Shown: positions 44,882 through 57,210, counted from the stretch's first letter. The stretch: DNA of 64,000 nucleotides from Monodelphis domestica (GCF_027887165.1 NC_077231.1:123146194-123210193), one strand, 5' to 3'. Made by a program: numbers and translations. Notes: generated by a model not told the origin, from the letters alone.

Positions 44882-44927
<46 letters not shown>
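44882..44927. repeat. (CA)n microsatellite
   Basis: Twenty-three uninterrupted CA units, then an impure extension to 44939. Long and pure enough to be polymorphic. Confidence 0.98.
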
Positions 44928-44929
<2 letters not shown>

Positions 44930-45429
44930 CACACACGCACTAAAAATGCCTGAGCATTTTTAGCCTAACCCATATCTGAAAAGTAATCAACATTATAATA
45001 TCTCTGGCAAAGCCTCCTCTTGAAGACTTCCAATTATGGAGAACTACCTATTTCCTAAGAGAGTCCATTCAACTTTTGGTCAGCCCTAATATTTCAAATG
45101 TCTTTCCTGATTAGGCATCTACATCTGTCTTGCTGTAACTTTCATCCATTTATTTCTCTATTTATTGCCATCATCTGGCATCCTGGGACCAAACAGGTTA
45201 ACTAATTCCTTTTTCATATGACAGCTCTTCAAACATTGGACAGTGACCATTATGTCCTGTACTGCCACCACTTGTGGAAGTCTTTCCTTTTTGCCAAACT
45301 TCTTTTATTCCTTCAGTGAAGTATCATATGGCAGAATCTCAGTCCTGGTTTCCCATCTCTGGAAATGATTCAACTTCTCAATGTCCATCCTAACATGAAT
45401 TTATCAGAATTTAATATAATACTCCATCT

Positions 45430-45720
45430 GTGATTATGGCAGAGGAAATAATAATAATTAATAATAATGACTACTGATATCTATAGGGTGATTTCAAATT
45501 TTGCAAAGAGCTTTATAAAAATATTATCTCATTTTAACCTCACAACAATCTTAGGAGGTAGGTACTATTATTTCTGTTTTATAGATGAGAAAACTAAGGC
45601 AGATACAAGGTGAGTGACTTACTTAGGTCATGTACCTAATAAGTATCAGAGGCCAGATTTAACCTCAGGTCTTTATACCTCCAGATCCAGCATTCTATCC
45701 ATTATGGCAGCTACCTTCCT
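45430..45720 (-). repeat. MIR SINE, antisense, near full length
   Basis: 'TTGCAAAGAGCTTTATAAAA', 'CACAACAATCTTAGGAGGTA', 'TTTATAGATGAGAAAACTAA', 'AACCTCAGGTCTTTATACCT'. It interrupts the L3/CR1 relic: 'GCAGAGGAAA' on the left and 'GAGTACAACAGGACTCTC' on the right belong to the host LINE. Confidence 0.8.
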
Positions 45721-46249
45721 GAGTACAACAGGACTCTCATATTTCATGTTTCAAAAACTATCCAACTATCCAAGTATCCAGTAGCCCAAGAATTCATTAT
45801 TTTTTGTGTGTGAATGGCAAGTTAGTCTGCTGACTTGTATGGAGCTTCTAATACTTTTATGGATCCATAATTACATTCATATGGGCATTCCAGTAGCATA
45901 AGACTATAATTCAAATACCTTCTCATTCAGTTCTAGTTCATTTCATCCGATAAATATAGCCCAACATCTTGGAGGCTTCGCTCTAGATCCACTGATAGTA
46001 CATGGATACCGCTTGAATGCATAAGCTTTCCTTTGGTTAATCCTTATTCTTGCTACATCACTGGTCCACCTCCTTTTCTGGGTGCATTTCTCTGACTATG
46101 TTCTTTGGCTGCTTCCCTTTTGCAGCTCTTCACTGGTAATATATTGTGGGCCACCATGCCCCTTTAGGTGGTCTGTAATTTTAACCCTTCATATATAGTC
46201 ATTGAAAGAATATGAATTATAAAATTATGAGATCATCAATCTAAAGCTG

Positions 46250-46860
46250 GAAAGAACCTCGAAATCCTCATCCAGTCTCTCTCCTGCAATATATTTTCCA
46301 TTCTGCCACAAAAGTCATATGTTATCTCCCTCTTCAATAAACTCCAGTGACTTCCTATTGACTACAGGAACAAATACAAAATCTTCTGTTTGGCATTAAG
46401 AGCCCTTCACAGCAACTCAGTCCCCTCCTACTATTCCAGTCTTCTTATATCTTACTCCCTGACATGTACTTTTCTATCTGGTGACACAGGCCTCCTGGTG
46501 CTTCCACAAAGACAATAATCCATCTCTCAGCTCTGAGCATTTTCTTGGGCTGTTTCTTGTTTTTGGAATGCTTTTATTTCTATATTAGGACTACTGACTT
46601 TCATGGTTTCCTTCATATCCCAACTAAATTCGTACCTTTTACATTAAAACCTCCCCAGACTGTCTTTATTCCAGTGCTTTCCCTTTGTTAGTTATTTCCA
46701 ATTTATTCTGTACATAGCCTTCTCTGTTGATATTATTTTGTATGCTTTTCCTCCATTAAACTATAAGTTCTTTGAGGGTAGGGGCTGTCCTCTTTTTGCA
46801 TACCTAGTAGAGTGGCATAAAGGTGTGCCTAATAAATGTTGAATGATTGATTGAGATGCT
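46250..46860 (+). repeat. L2 LINE 3' end
   Basis: 'CTCTTCAATAAACTCCAGTG', 'TTTGGCATTAAGAGCCCTTC', 'AAACTATAAGTTCTTTGAGG' and terminal 'TAATAAATGTTGAATGATTG' are classic L2 words. About 600 bp of L2 3' sequence. Confidence 0.85.
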
Positions 46861-46879
46861 TAATTTTTAACTTTAAGTA

Positions 46880-47390
46880 AATTTTTTACTGCTCAGGGGA
46901 ATAAAGCAACTTATCTAAGTTGTAATAGGTCTAAGTAGTAGAGCCAGGATTTGTCCTACTGATTTCTCCTCCTCCCATTCTGTTCTGAGCTCTGTTGACT
47001 GCTCATTCAGTGTCTGTCCATCATATAGCTATGAAGAGACTGGCTATATGGGTAGAAAAATCAACTGCATAAATGGATAACAATTTTCATCCAATTGGTT
47101 TTATCTTTGTGGATAGTTGGATTTTCAGTTAACAAAGTAAGATAACTTCTATTTCTGAAATATGGATATTAGACTAATTTCACATTCTTTATATTAGGTC
47201 CATTGACTGAGAGCTAGAAGGGAAATCATCCATATCAATCTCCTTGCTTTACATACAAAGAAATTGAAGTCCTTAGAGGCTAAGGGACCTGACTAAGGTT
47301 ATAGAAGTAGCAAGTAGCAGAGCAAGGATTCAATCCAACTTCTCTTGACTACAAAACCAGTAATCTTTCCACAACACCAATGTTGCCTTT
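46880..47390 (-). repeat. two MIR-type SINEs, antisense
   Basis: First at 46880-47010 ('GTAGTAGAGCCAGGATTTGT'), second at 47195-47390 ('AGCTAGAAGGGAAATCATCC', 'GCAAGGATTCAATCCAACTT'). About 180 bp of unassigned DNA lies between. Confidence 0.6.
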
Positions 47391-50300
47391 ATTTGCAAGG
47401 GTAAGGGTGATTTTTTCCCTTGCCCAATTATAGGGATATATGATTATCTCTATTAAATTTCATCTTATTAGGTTATCATTCTAACCAATGAGAAACTTAT
47501 TAAGATCTTCATTCCATTCTCCAATTTGTCAGTTATCTCTTTCATCATTGGGATATGAATAAATCTGAAGCTACTGCAACTTCTTCCAAGTTACTATCAC
47601 CAATTGTGTACAGCACAGAGCCAAGGAATGATCTTTGGGACACTATACTAATAGATTCCATAAAATGTGAAATCAAACCATAAGTAGATTCTTTGGGTTT
47701 GGTCAGTTCTGAATTTACCAAACTGTATCATCATCTAATCTATTTTTTCTATCTTACCAATAAGGATAGCAAAAAAGACTATCAGATGTTTGCAAAAACC
47801 TATAGGTTTGCAAAAAATGTAGGTATGTCTACAGAATTCCCTTGTTCTCATCTACAGACCCTTTCAAAAAAGTATAATCTGGGATATTTTGTTTTTGATA
47901 ATCCCACACTTGTTTTCAATGATAACTGCTTTACTTTTGTGATGCCTATAACCCATATATTTTATATTGCATTCTAGAAATTATGTAAGAATTGAAGAAG
48001 AGCTCACCAGTTTATAGTGCATAAACCTCCTCCTTCTTCTGTGTTTGAAATCACTTGCCTTTCTCCAGCCCTGTGGTCCACTTCCTATTCTCCAAAATCT
48101 TTCATAAATGTGTCTCTGCAATCACATTCACTATTTCTTTCAGTACCCTGGTATTTAGTTTTTCTGGGTCTGAAAACTTGAAGGTAGTAAGGAGGCTTTT
48201 TATAATCACTTTACTTATCTTTATCAAATTCCCTGCTAGCCATTTTTGCTCTATCCTTCCCAGTTTATAGAAAATTCTCTTTGACAGAGAAAACAAAAGC
48301 AAGCAAGAGCTAAGTAGTTCTTCTTTCTCTGTTATCATCATCTCATCCTCTCCAATCTGTGGTCATATCACTTCTTTGATCTTCTCGTGCTCAAAATGGC
48401 TTAAAAGCTCTGGTAATTGTTATTGGTATTCATGGCAAGGCAAGTCTCCTTCTTAACTTACACTTTTGTGACTTTATTATTAAAAACTATACTAGTCTTT
48501 TGTACTAATCCTTAGTTATCTGACTTTGCTTCCGAAAATCTAAAATTAGTCAGTGAGTTCCCTCTGCAATCACATTAATCTCTGTAGACCCTTTTCTTCC
48601 TTGACAGAATTGTTCCGCTTTGTATTTTCAGAGAATGTCATTCTTGAGAGCTTTCTACTTCTTTTGAAATAACTTGCCCTATAGAATTTTAGCCCTGCTG
48701 ATTTTATCTGCTTTTTCCCTGAACTCTTTGAAATCCATTCTCCCAAAATCTAAGGTGTAATCAGACAGTTCCTAGCCTCCCTTTCATTCTCTCTCATTCA
48801 TTCAAACACAGAACAGTAACTTTCCCTCAATACTCTAATTGTTTCTACTTCAGCTAGTTGGTCAGAATCATGTCCAAAACAAAAGATATCCTGGTTGCCT
48901 CTTCTGCCATCTGAAATGGAAATTATTATCAGACTAAGTGAAAATTGTTTAAAATACTCTGCTTTTGGCAAAGAGAGCTTCACCAGGGATTCAGAAAGAT
49001 GTCTTCAGGCTGCATTTTTTTAAAAAATCTCTTTCCTGAACTTCTCATCTATTACTCCCTTCTGTCCAAATGGTCTACAGTATATTTTCATAATAATAAT
49101 TTTTCCATTCTGTTCACCATTCCCTTTTGCACAACTGCTTTACCCTTCCATCCAGGATTTCCAGGGAATATATGTATGAGTGTGTGTTTGTGTGTTTCTA
49201 CATTCTAATATAGGTATGTATATAATTTTATATGCATGTATACATGTGTGTATTCTTCCATTTTAACCCATTTATTTTTTTTGAATAAGGCATATGTTAT
49301 GAACTCATTTACACTGTTTCCAATAAGTCATCAAGCTACAGGCCATCTTATATGGTTTCTACTGTTTGATATCCTCTCCCCAACATACAAACACACACTT
49401 TCTCCCAGTGCAAAGACAACTAGTGTCTTGGAATGGCATCTTTCACATATATGACAGATGAAAGGGTTCTTTTTAATCATTTCCCCTCTGATTTCTACAG
49501 TAAAGTGGCTACATTGGACATCATTAGACCTAGAGATAACTTAAAAGCATCAGTGCTTAAAATCATACCAGCTTCCACTTTGCCTAGCAGCCACTCTCCC
49601 TATGGTTCCCAAATCCAAATTCACTCAGAAGACACTAGGATTCTATGCTTGGCATCCTGTGATTCACACCCTAACATATCTTGCACTTTTTCTTATAATA
49701 GACACTACACTGATTCCCAGTCATATATGTATCCTCTCACTCTCTGCCTCAAACCACTAATAACTCCATCACTCTGACCACAATGTTAACTGTGCCCATG
49801 CTTAAGTTCACCACACACTTAATACTTTGCTCTTGACATACTCTATCACAAACACCTCGTGGCTAGGTTTCCTACCACCACATGAAACATCCATTCACTC
49901 ACCATGACACTGCCTAAACAGCAGGGGAATTTGTGAGCCCAAGTAACAGCTGCAGGCAGCTGCATTCTCTGCTGCTTTTCTTGCACAGCTGTTTGCATTT
50001 CAGCTTGGGCATCCCCAGAGTCTAATGGTATACCCTTCCAGGCATGAGCCAATCCTACCAAATCTCAGTGATATCTGAGGCCCAACTTGCCTCGTGTGAG
50101 TATCTTTAGTTCATCTTGGTTATTATCCCTACTTTGTACACTTGGGTATAGACATCTGAGGCCATGTGTTTTCTTGGATGATTGTCCCTTGTGAATTACT
50201 GCTTCTCGTTTCTGCTATTATTCTTCCATGTTGTACTTGCTGCTCTCTCTGGTTTCTGGTTTAGTAGATATATATGGCCAATGTTATCCCTCCTTTTCCC

Positions 50301-50890
50301 TTTTCAAGCCATCTTGATCATATACACAAGACTCCAGGCAAACTTTTTTTTTGCCAGTCTTCATTAGACACACTATCCCTGGCCAAGAGCCTAGTCATTC
50401 CTATATTTTAAGTCATGGTCCAGAAAGAAAAATATTAATAAAAAAATTGACATTTATATAATGCTTTGCAGTTTACAAAGTACTTTACATGAATTTTTCC
50501 ATTCCAAAGCTTATTCTCAGACACCAAGTTCTTAACCAGTTGTTCACTTCCCAAATCCACCTCTTTCTTCTGAATCCCCTACCTTCTATTGGCAGCAGTG
50601 ATTAAAATACCATCTATGCCCCTAAAGCTTAAGTTTCTAGACCAAGACTTCATAATCCCTTGCAATGCTTTCCTTCTGGTAGTATCATTTATCCCCACAA
50701 GAATGAGCAGGAGTAGCTAATGGTCTTCAGGTCTGATGAGTCTTGACAAATTCTCTGTTATATCCTGACACTACACCCCAAAAAGAAAGATTTCCTAACT
50801 GTTTATGTCATGTTTACAAACAGCTGCCTCCCTCGATATGAGAGCAATGATAATAGTTTGTCTTATCACAACATTCCTAACTGAACATGT

Positions 50891-51450
50891 TATAAATGCT
50901 CATTTATTCATTAAATGGACAAATATTTATCAATCAACTACTGTGTGAAGAACACTGTGTTGGAGGAGATAGGAAATTTAGCTAGACAGGCTTCTTGTCA
51001 CCCTGAAGTTTATAGTCTCGGAAAGAAGTAACATACGAATAATTATAATATTATTATCCTTGTACAAACAAGGGAATGTGCTATATTGGATAGACTATTG
51101 ACCCTCAGGGCAGGATGACCATGATGATAAGCTACATTTGGTTTATGATCTTCATTCATTAAAGGAATAGTCATTCCAATGAAATCACAGGACCTTGAAG
51201 TATTTATAGATGAGGAAGCAAAGGTACAGAAAGTGAAGGATCCTGTCCAAGGTGCTATAGCTCACAGATCATAGATTCTAATGCTTTGTAGCTGGAAAAA
51301 GGTCCAGTGTAAGTTCCCCCTTTTTCTAGATGACATCCAAAGAGATTTAAATGACCCACGGAAGAAAGTAGGTGGCAGAACCAAGATTCAAACCCAGCTT
51401 CTCCAACTTTAAATCCATTGACCTTTTCCCATTACACTACATTGCACTAT
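50891..51450. repeat. family A start, then antisense MIR3-like SINE
   Basis: 50891-51040: 'GACAAATATTTATCAATCAA', 'CTGAAGTTTATAGTCTCGG'. 51185-51450 antisense: 'TAGCTGGAAAAAGGTCCAGT', 'CCAAGATTCAAACCCAGCTT'. Confidence 0.6.
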
Positions 51451-51459
51451 TTCACTTGT

Positions 51460-51999
51460 AAATGTCAGAATGGGGTCTCAAATCTTAATCTATTGGTATC
51501 TATCATTCCTTGGAACACCTTGTTATCTATTTTATGATAAAAGCACAATATCTTCATCATTAAACTCTGTGTTTCTGTTTCCAAAGTTATTTTACATGTA
51601 TTCTCTATTTTGATCTCACCTGATCCCTTCCAGAATGCAGATGCTATGGTTATATACTTAAAGAGTCCCTGTACACTGGGTTGAGCTTGGTTGCTATACA
51701 AAACCTGTAAACAAACCAGCAAAGAAAAGAAAGAAGAGATGAGTTTGGGAAAAGGGGGTGGGGGAAGACTGTAGAATAGAGGAAAGACCACTAACCTTGT
51801 TATTAACTATGAAATGTGATTTTAGTCCTATAATAGGTTTAATAAGGCAATGCCATGGCACCAACTCACCAAATGGCACTGGAAAAATCACACAACTTCA
51901 AAAAAATTTAATTAAATGCACATTTACATTGGTCTTGGAGCCAAAAGGTCAGATCTTATGATTCAGTTGTTATGCTTATTAGTTGTGTTACTATGGAGA
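51460..51999. other. no recognisable feature
   Basis: Unassigned. The open frames here (51465-51791, 51694-51891) overlap in different frames and show no domains. Confidence 0.4.
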
Positions 52000-52600
52000 A
52001 GTCATCTGAAATTTGTGCCTCAAGCTTCCTCATCTATAAAATGGAGATAATGAGATTTGCATGGGCTACTTATCAGGATTGTTGTGTGCATCAAAAAGAA
52101 CTTTGTCTTGTGACTTGGATTCTAGTCCTCTCTCTAACACTAACTTGTTGATTGGTCAATTAACCTTGGGCAAGTCATATAAAAAATACTGATACACGTT
52201 TACACACTTACTGTGTATGGGACATGAGACTACACAAAGAAGGCACAGGGTCAAGTGCTCTCACTCTTAAAAATCTAATAATTTCAAATCAAAAACAAGC
52301 ATTCCTGATAACAATGAATATGATTATGGTGAAGGGATTTTCCCCTATGAAATGGAGTAGATATTATAACTCCTTTCAGCTCTGAAGTCTGTGAGTCTAA
52401 ATCAAAGAGGACAATTAGTTCTTATACCCACTGCCCTTTGTAGCTGGAAATGGTTCTTAGACACTATCTAGTCTAAGTCCCCCTTTTTATAGATGAGATC
52501 CAAAGGGATTTAAGTGACCCACCAAAGGCAAATGAAATTAGTAAGTGGCAGAATCAAGATTCAAATCCAGGTTCTCTTGATTTTAAGTACACTGAGTTCG
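52000..52600. repeat. MIR cluster (sense, then antisense)
   Basis: 52000-52110 sense ('CTTCCTCATCTATAAAATGG'). 52110-52200 sense start. About 52195-52300 family A-like. 52440-52600 antisense MIR3-like ('TAGCTGGAAATGGTTCTTAG', 'AAGATTCAAATCCAGGTTCT'), very similar to the copy at 51300-51420. Confidence 0.6.
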
Positions 52601-52859
52601 CTATCAGAAAGAGAATGCTGAGCTGCTGGACCAGAGAACTGAAAGGTACTTCTTATGCCATTAAACACAGTTAAATGTGTTACAATCCAAATGGGTTCTA
52701 ACAAAAAATTATAGTCATAACATGAGACTATCAGAATGGTGTTGAGGTGACAAGTTATTCTGGAAGCAACTTTTCCATGTTGGTGTTTTAACCTGAAAGT
52801 ATAATGCCTTGAGTGATGGTTTCTACAGCCTGACTTGACCATTGACCTTTGGTTCTAGC

Positions 52860-53115
52860 ACACATATTGTTGTTTTCTAAGTCATTTCAGTTGTGTCAGA
52901 CTCCTTGTGAGCCCTTTTGGGGTTTTTCATGGAAGAGGCACTAGAGTGGGTTTGCCATTTCCTTCTCCAGATATTGATTTACAGATGAGGAAACTGAAAC
53001 CAGCTGGGTTAAATGACTTGCCCAGGGTCACACAACTAAAAGTATCTGAGGCCAACTTGAACTCAGGTTTTCCTGATTCCAGGTCTAGCACTCGGTGCAC
53101 TGTGCCACCTTACTC
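52860..53115 (-). repeat. Mar1-type SINE, antisense, near complete
   Basis: 'TTGTTGTTTTCTAAGTCATT', 'GGGTTTGCCATTTCCTTCTC', 'CAGATGAGGAAACTGAAACC', 'CTTGCCCAGGGTCACACAAC', 'GCACTGTGCCACCTTACTCC'. Confidence 0.85.
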
Positions 53116-53249
53116 CCTGGTCTTCACAAATACACACTCCAGACCTATAAATATCTTCTTTTACCAGTCAGAGAGCAAAGGAATACATCTGACATCTCTC
53201 AATGACCAGAGTGCTGTCAGTTGAGTCTGTTGACTAGTCAGAGTCAGCT

Positions 53250-53972
53250 ATCACTTTGGATAGAAGCAAGAAGACTGGAAATCAAGAATTGAGTTCAAAT
53301 CTATACTAGGATATTTGCTAGGTGTGTGATCCTGCACTAGTCACTTAAACACTATTTGCATCAGTTTCTTCATTTGTAAAAATGAGAACAAGAGTATCTA
53401 ACTTCCAGGGTTATTGTGAGGATCAAATGCGATAATATTTGCAAAGTGCTTTCCAAACTTTAAAGGACTATATAAACTGTATCTATTATTATGACTATTA
53501 GAGTTTTCCCCCTTTTGCAATCATCACTGTACTTTAGACCTTAGAAATGATCTAATCCAACCCCTTAATTTGACAGAGAATTGAACTGAGACTCAGAGAG
53601 GGAAGGTGACTTGCTTAAAACCACACAGCTAATGAGTGGCAGGAAATTCAGGAAAATTCTTCTTCCCCTTTCTGCTTGTCCTAAATTTAGCCTATAGAAT
53701 TACCCTCTTAGCATGGACACCAAAGAGAAGGGTAAGAGAAATGTAAGAGAGAAGCAAACCAGTATATGTTATTCTTAGGTAACAACAGCTTTGTGAGGAG
53801 TTAAGTAGGAAAAGGGAATTACTTTGGGAATTTCTGGAAGAGGAAGATTGTGTAGTGGAAAGAGGCCTGGGCTCCTCACCCAAATGAAGAAGTCTGTATT
53901 CTAACCTCAACCAGGCCATTTACTTCCTGTGTGATGTTTGGCAAGTTATTCTATGAGCCTCAGTTTCTCACT
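53250..53972. repeat. MIR cluster (sense, antisense, sense)
   Basis: 53250-53490 sense ('TGTGATCCTGCACTAGTCAC', 'GGTTATTGTGAGGATCAAAT'). 53525-53650 antisense ('CCACACAGCTAATGAGTGGC'). 53830-53972 sense, cut off by the L2 that follows. Confidence 0.7.
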
Positions 53973-53974
53973 AC

Positions 53975-54985
53975 AAACACAGCCATCACCTTAATTCAGA
54001 CTCTGATCCCCTCTCATCAGGACCATTACAATAACCTTCTAATGAGACTTTTGGCCTCACTTTTTTCACCCTCTACTCCATCTACTATTTTCCTTAAACA
54101 CAGGTCTGACCACTTCACTCCTAACTCAGAACTCCATTAGCACCCTTGAGCCTCTAGGATAACATTTTGGCTTTTAAATCCCTTTACAACCTGGCTGCAT
54201 CTGCCTTTTCCAGCTATTATACATTACTTCCTTTCCTGCACTGTAGTCCAGTCAAACTGGCTTCCTACTTGTTCCTCATGGAACTCCTATCTTGTTTGTC
54301 TTGGTGCCTTTGGCACTGCCTGTCCACGATTCTTGAAATGCACTGCTTTCTCTCCTTTGCCTTGTAGAATCTCTTCTTTAAGACAATTCAAACTCCACTT
54401 TTTATCCACCAACTAATCAATCAACAAGTACTGATTAAATAACCACTATGAGGTGCTGGAATACAAATAAAATGAATGAAAGAATCCCTATTGACAAGGA
54501 GCTTCTCTAAGAACCTTTTTCTGAATCCCCTAAGCCCAGCTGCTAGTGCCTTTTATCCCCCAAACTACCTACCTTGTACTTATTTGGCATATACTTACAT
54601 GGATTTTTTGTCTTTTCCAATAGAATGTAAGGCCTTTGAAGGGAGTGTTCCATTTTTATCTTGCTATCTCCCAGTTCCTAAGATGGTGTCTGCACACCAT
54701 TGATGTTTTAGTCATGTTTGACTCCTTCATGACTGCTTCTCAGGGTTTTCTTGGCAAAGATACGGGAGTAGTTTGCCATTGCATTCTCTAGCTCATTTTA
54801 CAAATAAGGAAACTGAGGCCAGTAGGATTGAGTAACTTTCCTAAAGTTACAAAGTTAAGTGTCTGAGGCCAGATTTGAACTCAGGAAGATGAGTCTTCCT
54901 GACTAATCCATGCCAGTACACTATCCATTGCAACACCTAGCTTTCTATGTCTATACATAGTAGGTACTTAAAAAATCCTTACTTC
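53975..54985 (+). repeat. L2 LINE 3' part with nested Mar1 SINE
   Basis: 53975-54690 has 'GACCATTACAATAACCTTCT', 'TGACCACTTCACTCCTAACT', 'TTTACAACCTGGCTGCATCT', 'ATAGAATGTAAGGCCTTTGA'. The L2 terminus ('ACATAGTAGGTACTTAAAAA') resumes at 54955 after the SINE. A family A start (about 54410-54500) also interrupts it. Confidence 0.85.
54700..54945 (-). repeat. Mar1-type SINE, antisense
   Basis: 'TTTAGTCATGTTTGACTCCT', 'GGGTTTTCTTGGCAAAGATA', 'GTTTGCCATTGCATTCTC', 'GAACTCAGGAAGATGAGTCT'. It is inserted in the last 40 bp of the L2. Flanks TCTGCACA and TCTATACA may be a decayed target duplication. Confidence 0.8.
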
Positions 54986-54999
54986 TGATGATATATGAA

Positions 55000-55190
55000 A
55001 AGTGACCCTAGTCAAGTCATTTAATCTCTCTTTTTCTCAGTTTCCTCAAGTATAAGATGGGGATAAAAATATCACTTCCCTTCCAGGATTGTGAAAATCA
55101 AACAAGATAAATATTTATAAAATGCATGGCTTAGTGACTAACATTAAGTAGATGCTTAATAAATGTGTATTCCAATCCCTTCTTTTTATT
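55000..55190 (+). repeat. MIR SINE, sense
   Basis: 'CTAGTCAAGTCATTTAATCT', 'CAGTTTCCTCAAGTATAAGA', 'GTAGATGCTTAATAAATGTG'. Confidence 0.75.
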
Positions 55191-56350
55191 GCAAAATGTT
55201 CTTCCAGCTCCCAATTTCTGGTTCTGTGTTTCTGCTAAGGTTCTCAATCCATCCTTGACCTTCGAAACCCCAAATAACTGAGGGAGGACTCAGATGTCCT
55301 CTTTACCCCCACCTCTCATGTACAAGGGTAAACACGTAGTTCCAGTGGCCTCTGCTCCTTGCTAAGCATGATGTGTCTCCTGTGAAACAGAAACATGTAG
55401 GGGCAGGCAGGCAGGTGGGTGAAAAAACCTGAATGATAGAAGAGAGCTCCTGGGTCAAGTTTGCATTTCTCATTATTTCTCCAACCCATCTCAAGTTCCT
55501 TTTGTTTAGAAACTGGCTTGTGTCGTTACTGGAGTCTCTCCCCACACCCCCCTTGACACTCCTCTAGCCTGTAACCCTTCCCGGTAACATATTCCATATG
55601 TCAGTCACCCTCAGCATGAAATGTGTGCACTCTGGTTTGGGGGGTTGCCTCCTTCCTGGACACCCCACCCTTTTCCCTACCCCACAAAGTCCAACCAAAT
55701 CTCTCTCTGTTCTCATCTGAAGAAATACTAATGTGCATGGGGTCAGAGGTGTTGTCCCTTGCTGGTAAGTTCTCCCTTAATGTTCCCACAGGTCCGTCTC
55801 CTCCTTCCTCACAATGAAGCTTCCCCTCCCAACAGCTGCAGGGAGGGAGACCCTTCTTTAAGTAGTGCAGCTAATTGAGCTGTGCTCTGACTAAGCTTCT
55901 TAGAGTGTTTGCTTTAGAGTCGGCTTTTACCGCACAAGGCAACACAGCGTCCTATTGTCTTCCCTTCCCTCCCTTCAGCTCCCCTCTGGTTCCCCCTCTC
56001 CTCCTAGGGCTACCCACTGCGGTAAAAGCTGAAGAAAATTTTCCATGATAACTTCCAATGCATCTTTTTCAGCTCCCTGCAACACAGACATTCCTCTTCC
56101 ACTCCCCCACCTCCTTTCCCCTCCCCAACACAACCTTTGGTATCTGACTCATAGCCAACAGTGTGTAGGGTAGATTCCCCATGTTCCTTTCTCATGTCTT
56201 GCTTATGGTGATAAGAAAATGGGCTTTTGCTGTGGTAGAAGTGATGTAGCTAGATAAGAGTAAGAACTTTCCTGACCACTAGGAAGGAATCTTCTTTAAA
56301 TACTAGGACCAGCTGCAATAGAAAGGACATTAAAAGTTTTCCAGAAAAGA
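55191..56350. promoter_or_regulatory. candidate cis-regulatory block upstream of NTF3
   Basis: The longest GC-richer, repeat-free stretch of the window, 33 kb upstream of the NTF3 exon on its strand. It contains homeodomain-like 'CTAATTGAG' (about 55871) and a 12-bp inverted repeat with ACCGCA/TGCGGT (RUNX-like) cores. I see no splice-ready exon or coding frame. The regulatory call is an inference from texture and motifs. Confidence 0.35.
55923..56029. repeat. 12-bp perfect inverted repeat around 83 bp
   Basis: GCTTTTACCGCA at 55923-55934 and its exact reverse complement TGCGGTAAAAGC at 56018-56029. Each arm contains a TGCGGT core. Confidence 0.9.
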
Positions 56351-56444
56351 AAATGTCACAAGTGAAAGAAAAGATAGCAAGTCATCTACCTGGGACACTT
56401 GAGATGACCCTCATATTCTCAGAGAACCTTGGCCAAGTCATACT

Positions 56445-56448
<4 letters not shown>

Positions 56449-56517
<69 letters not shown>
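56449..56517. repeat. (CT)n microsatellite
   Basis: Sixty-nine bases of pure CT dinucleotide. The Leu-Ser repeat frame over it is an artefact. Confidence 0.99.
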
Positions 56518-56522
<5 letters not shown>

Positions 56523-57210
56523 TTTTAAAACCCTGTCTTTAAATCACCCAATTTTTGTAATTCAAATACTAAGAAGAACACTTTAATATAGGTGTTAAGG
56601 CAGAATAACAAAAGTTAAACCATCAACTCCAAAGATTTAACAAAACATGGATGCTTAGAGCTCTTACTTTGGTGGTATCCAAAAGAGATCAGTTTCAAGA
56701 GAATGGAAAAGATTGTGATGGTAAGTTGGGGAGGTATGAAGGAGCAGGGCCACCATCTTTCATTCCATGTCTTCTGATAATAAAGTGGCTGTGGTCCACC
56801 TATAAATCCATACTAGAGTGTGTTAAGATCCAAGAAGAAAAAGGTGCAATGGAAGCTTTATTTTAGCAACCAAAAAAGTTGAGGACTCGGGGAGAGTGAA
56901 TAATTTGCTAAAGGTTTATGGAATTAGTTTCATAGCTAGATTCAGAAGTTATATCTTCTCATTTCCAGTTCCACATTCTTCCACTAGGCTAAAAACTCTT
57001 CTCTGATGGGCCAGTGGCCAACATCAGAGACTCTCCCTCCTTATCAACATCGTAAGATTCAGCACTAAAGGGGCCTCGTTTTTCAGATGAAAATTCTAAG
57101 GTTCAGAAAGGTTGTAACTTGTCTATGATTCTAAATAGCAAATCAAGGACTTATATGCAGGTCTTCTGATTTCAAATCAACTTACTTTTCACTCTCTAAT
57201 GAGCCTCTCT
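56518..57210. other. unassigned with two antisense MIR-like pieces
   Basis: 56885-57000 ('CTAAAGGTTTATGGAATTAG', 'CCACATTCTTCCACTAGGCT') and 57060-57180 ('TTTCAGATGAAAATTCTAAG'). The rest shows nothing I can name. Confidence 0.45.

Larger units (their letters stand above)
44660..50890 (-). repeat. long L3/CR1-like LINE relic, antisense, multiply interrupted
   Basis: Successive blocks follow the antisense order of an L3/CR1 element from its 3' end (left) toward its 5' part (right). 44660-45430: 'CAACTTCTCAATGTCCATCC', 'ATAATACTCCATCTGTGATT'. 45725-45960. 47420-47980: antisense RT text such as 'CTTACCAATAAGGATAGCAA'. 48010-48960: 'CTTTCAGTACCCTGGTATTT'. 50050-50160 and 50560-50890: 'ATTTATCCCCACAAGAATGA'. 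Later repeats have inserted (CA microsatellite, MIR, L2). No coding capacity remains. The stretch about 48970-50040 is only loosely assigned. Confidence 0.55.

Noticed and set aside
52907-53224. 105-codon open frame
   Set aside because: It runs through an antisense Mar1 SINE and is not a gene.
55623-55817. Open frame in the repeat-free block, possible upstream exon
   Set aside because: No similarity to a known protein and no convincing splice signals. The block is better treated as possible regulatory DNA.
56353-56586. Open frame with a long Ser-Leu repeat
   Set aside because: It is driven by the pure CT microsatellite at 56449-56517.
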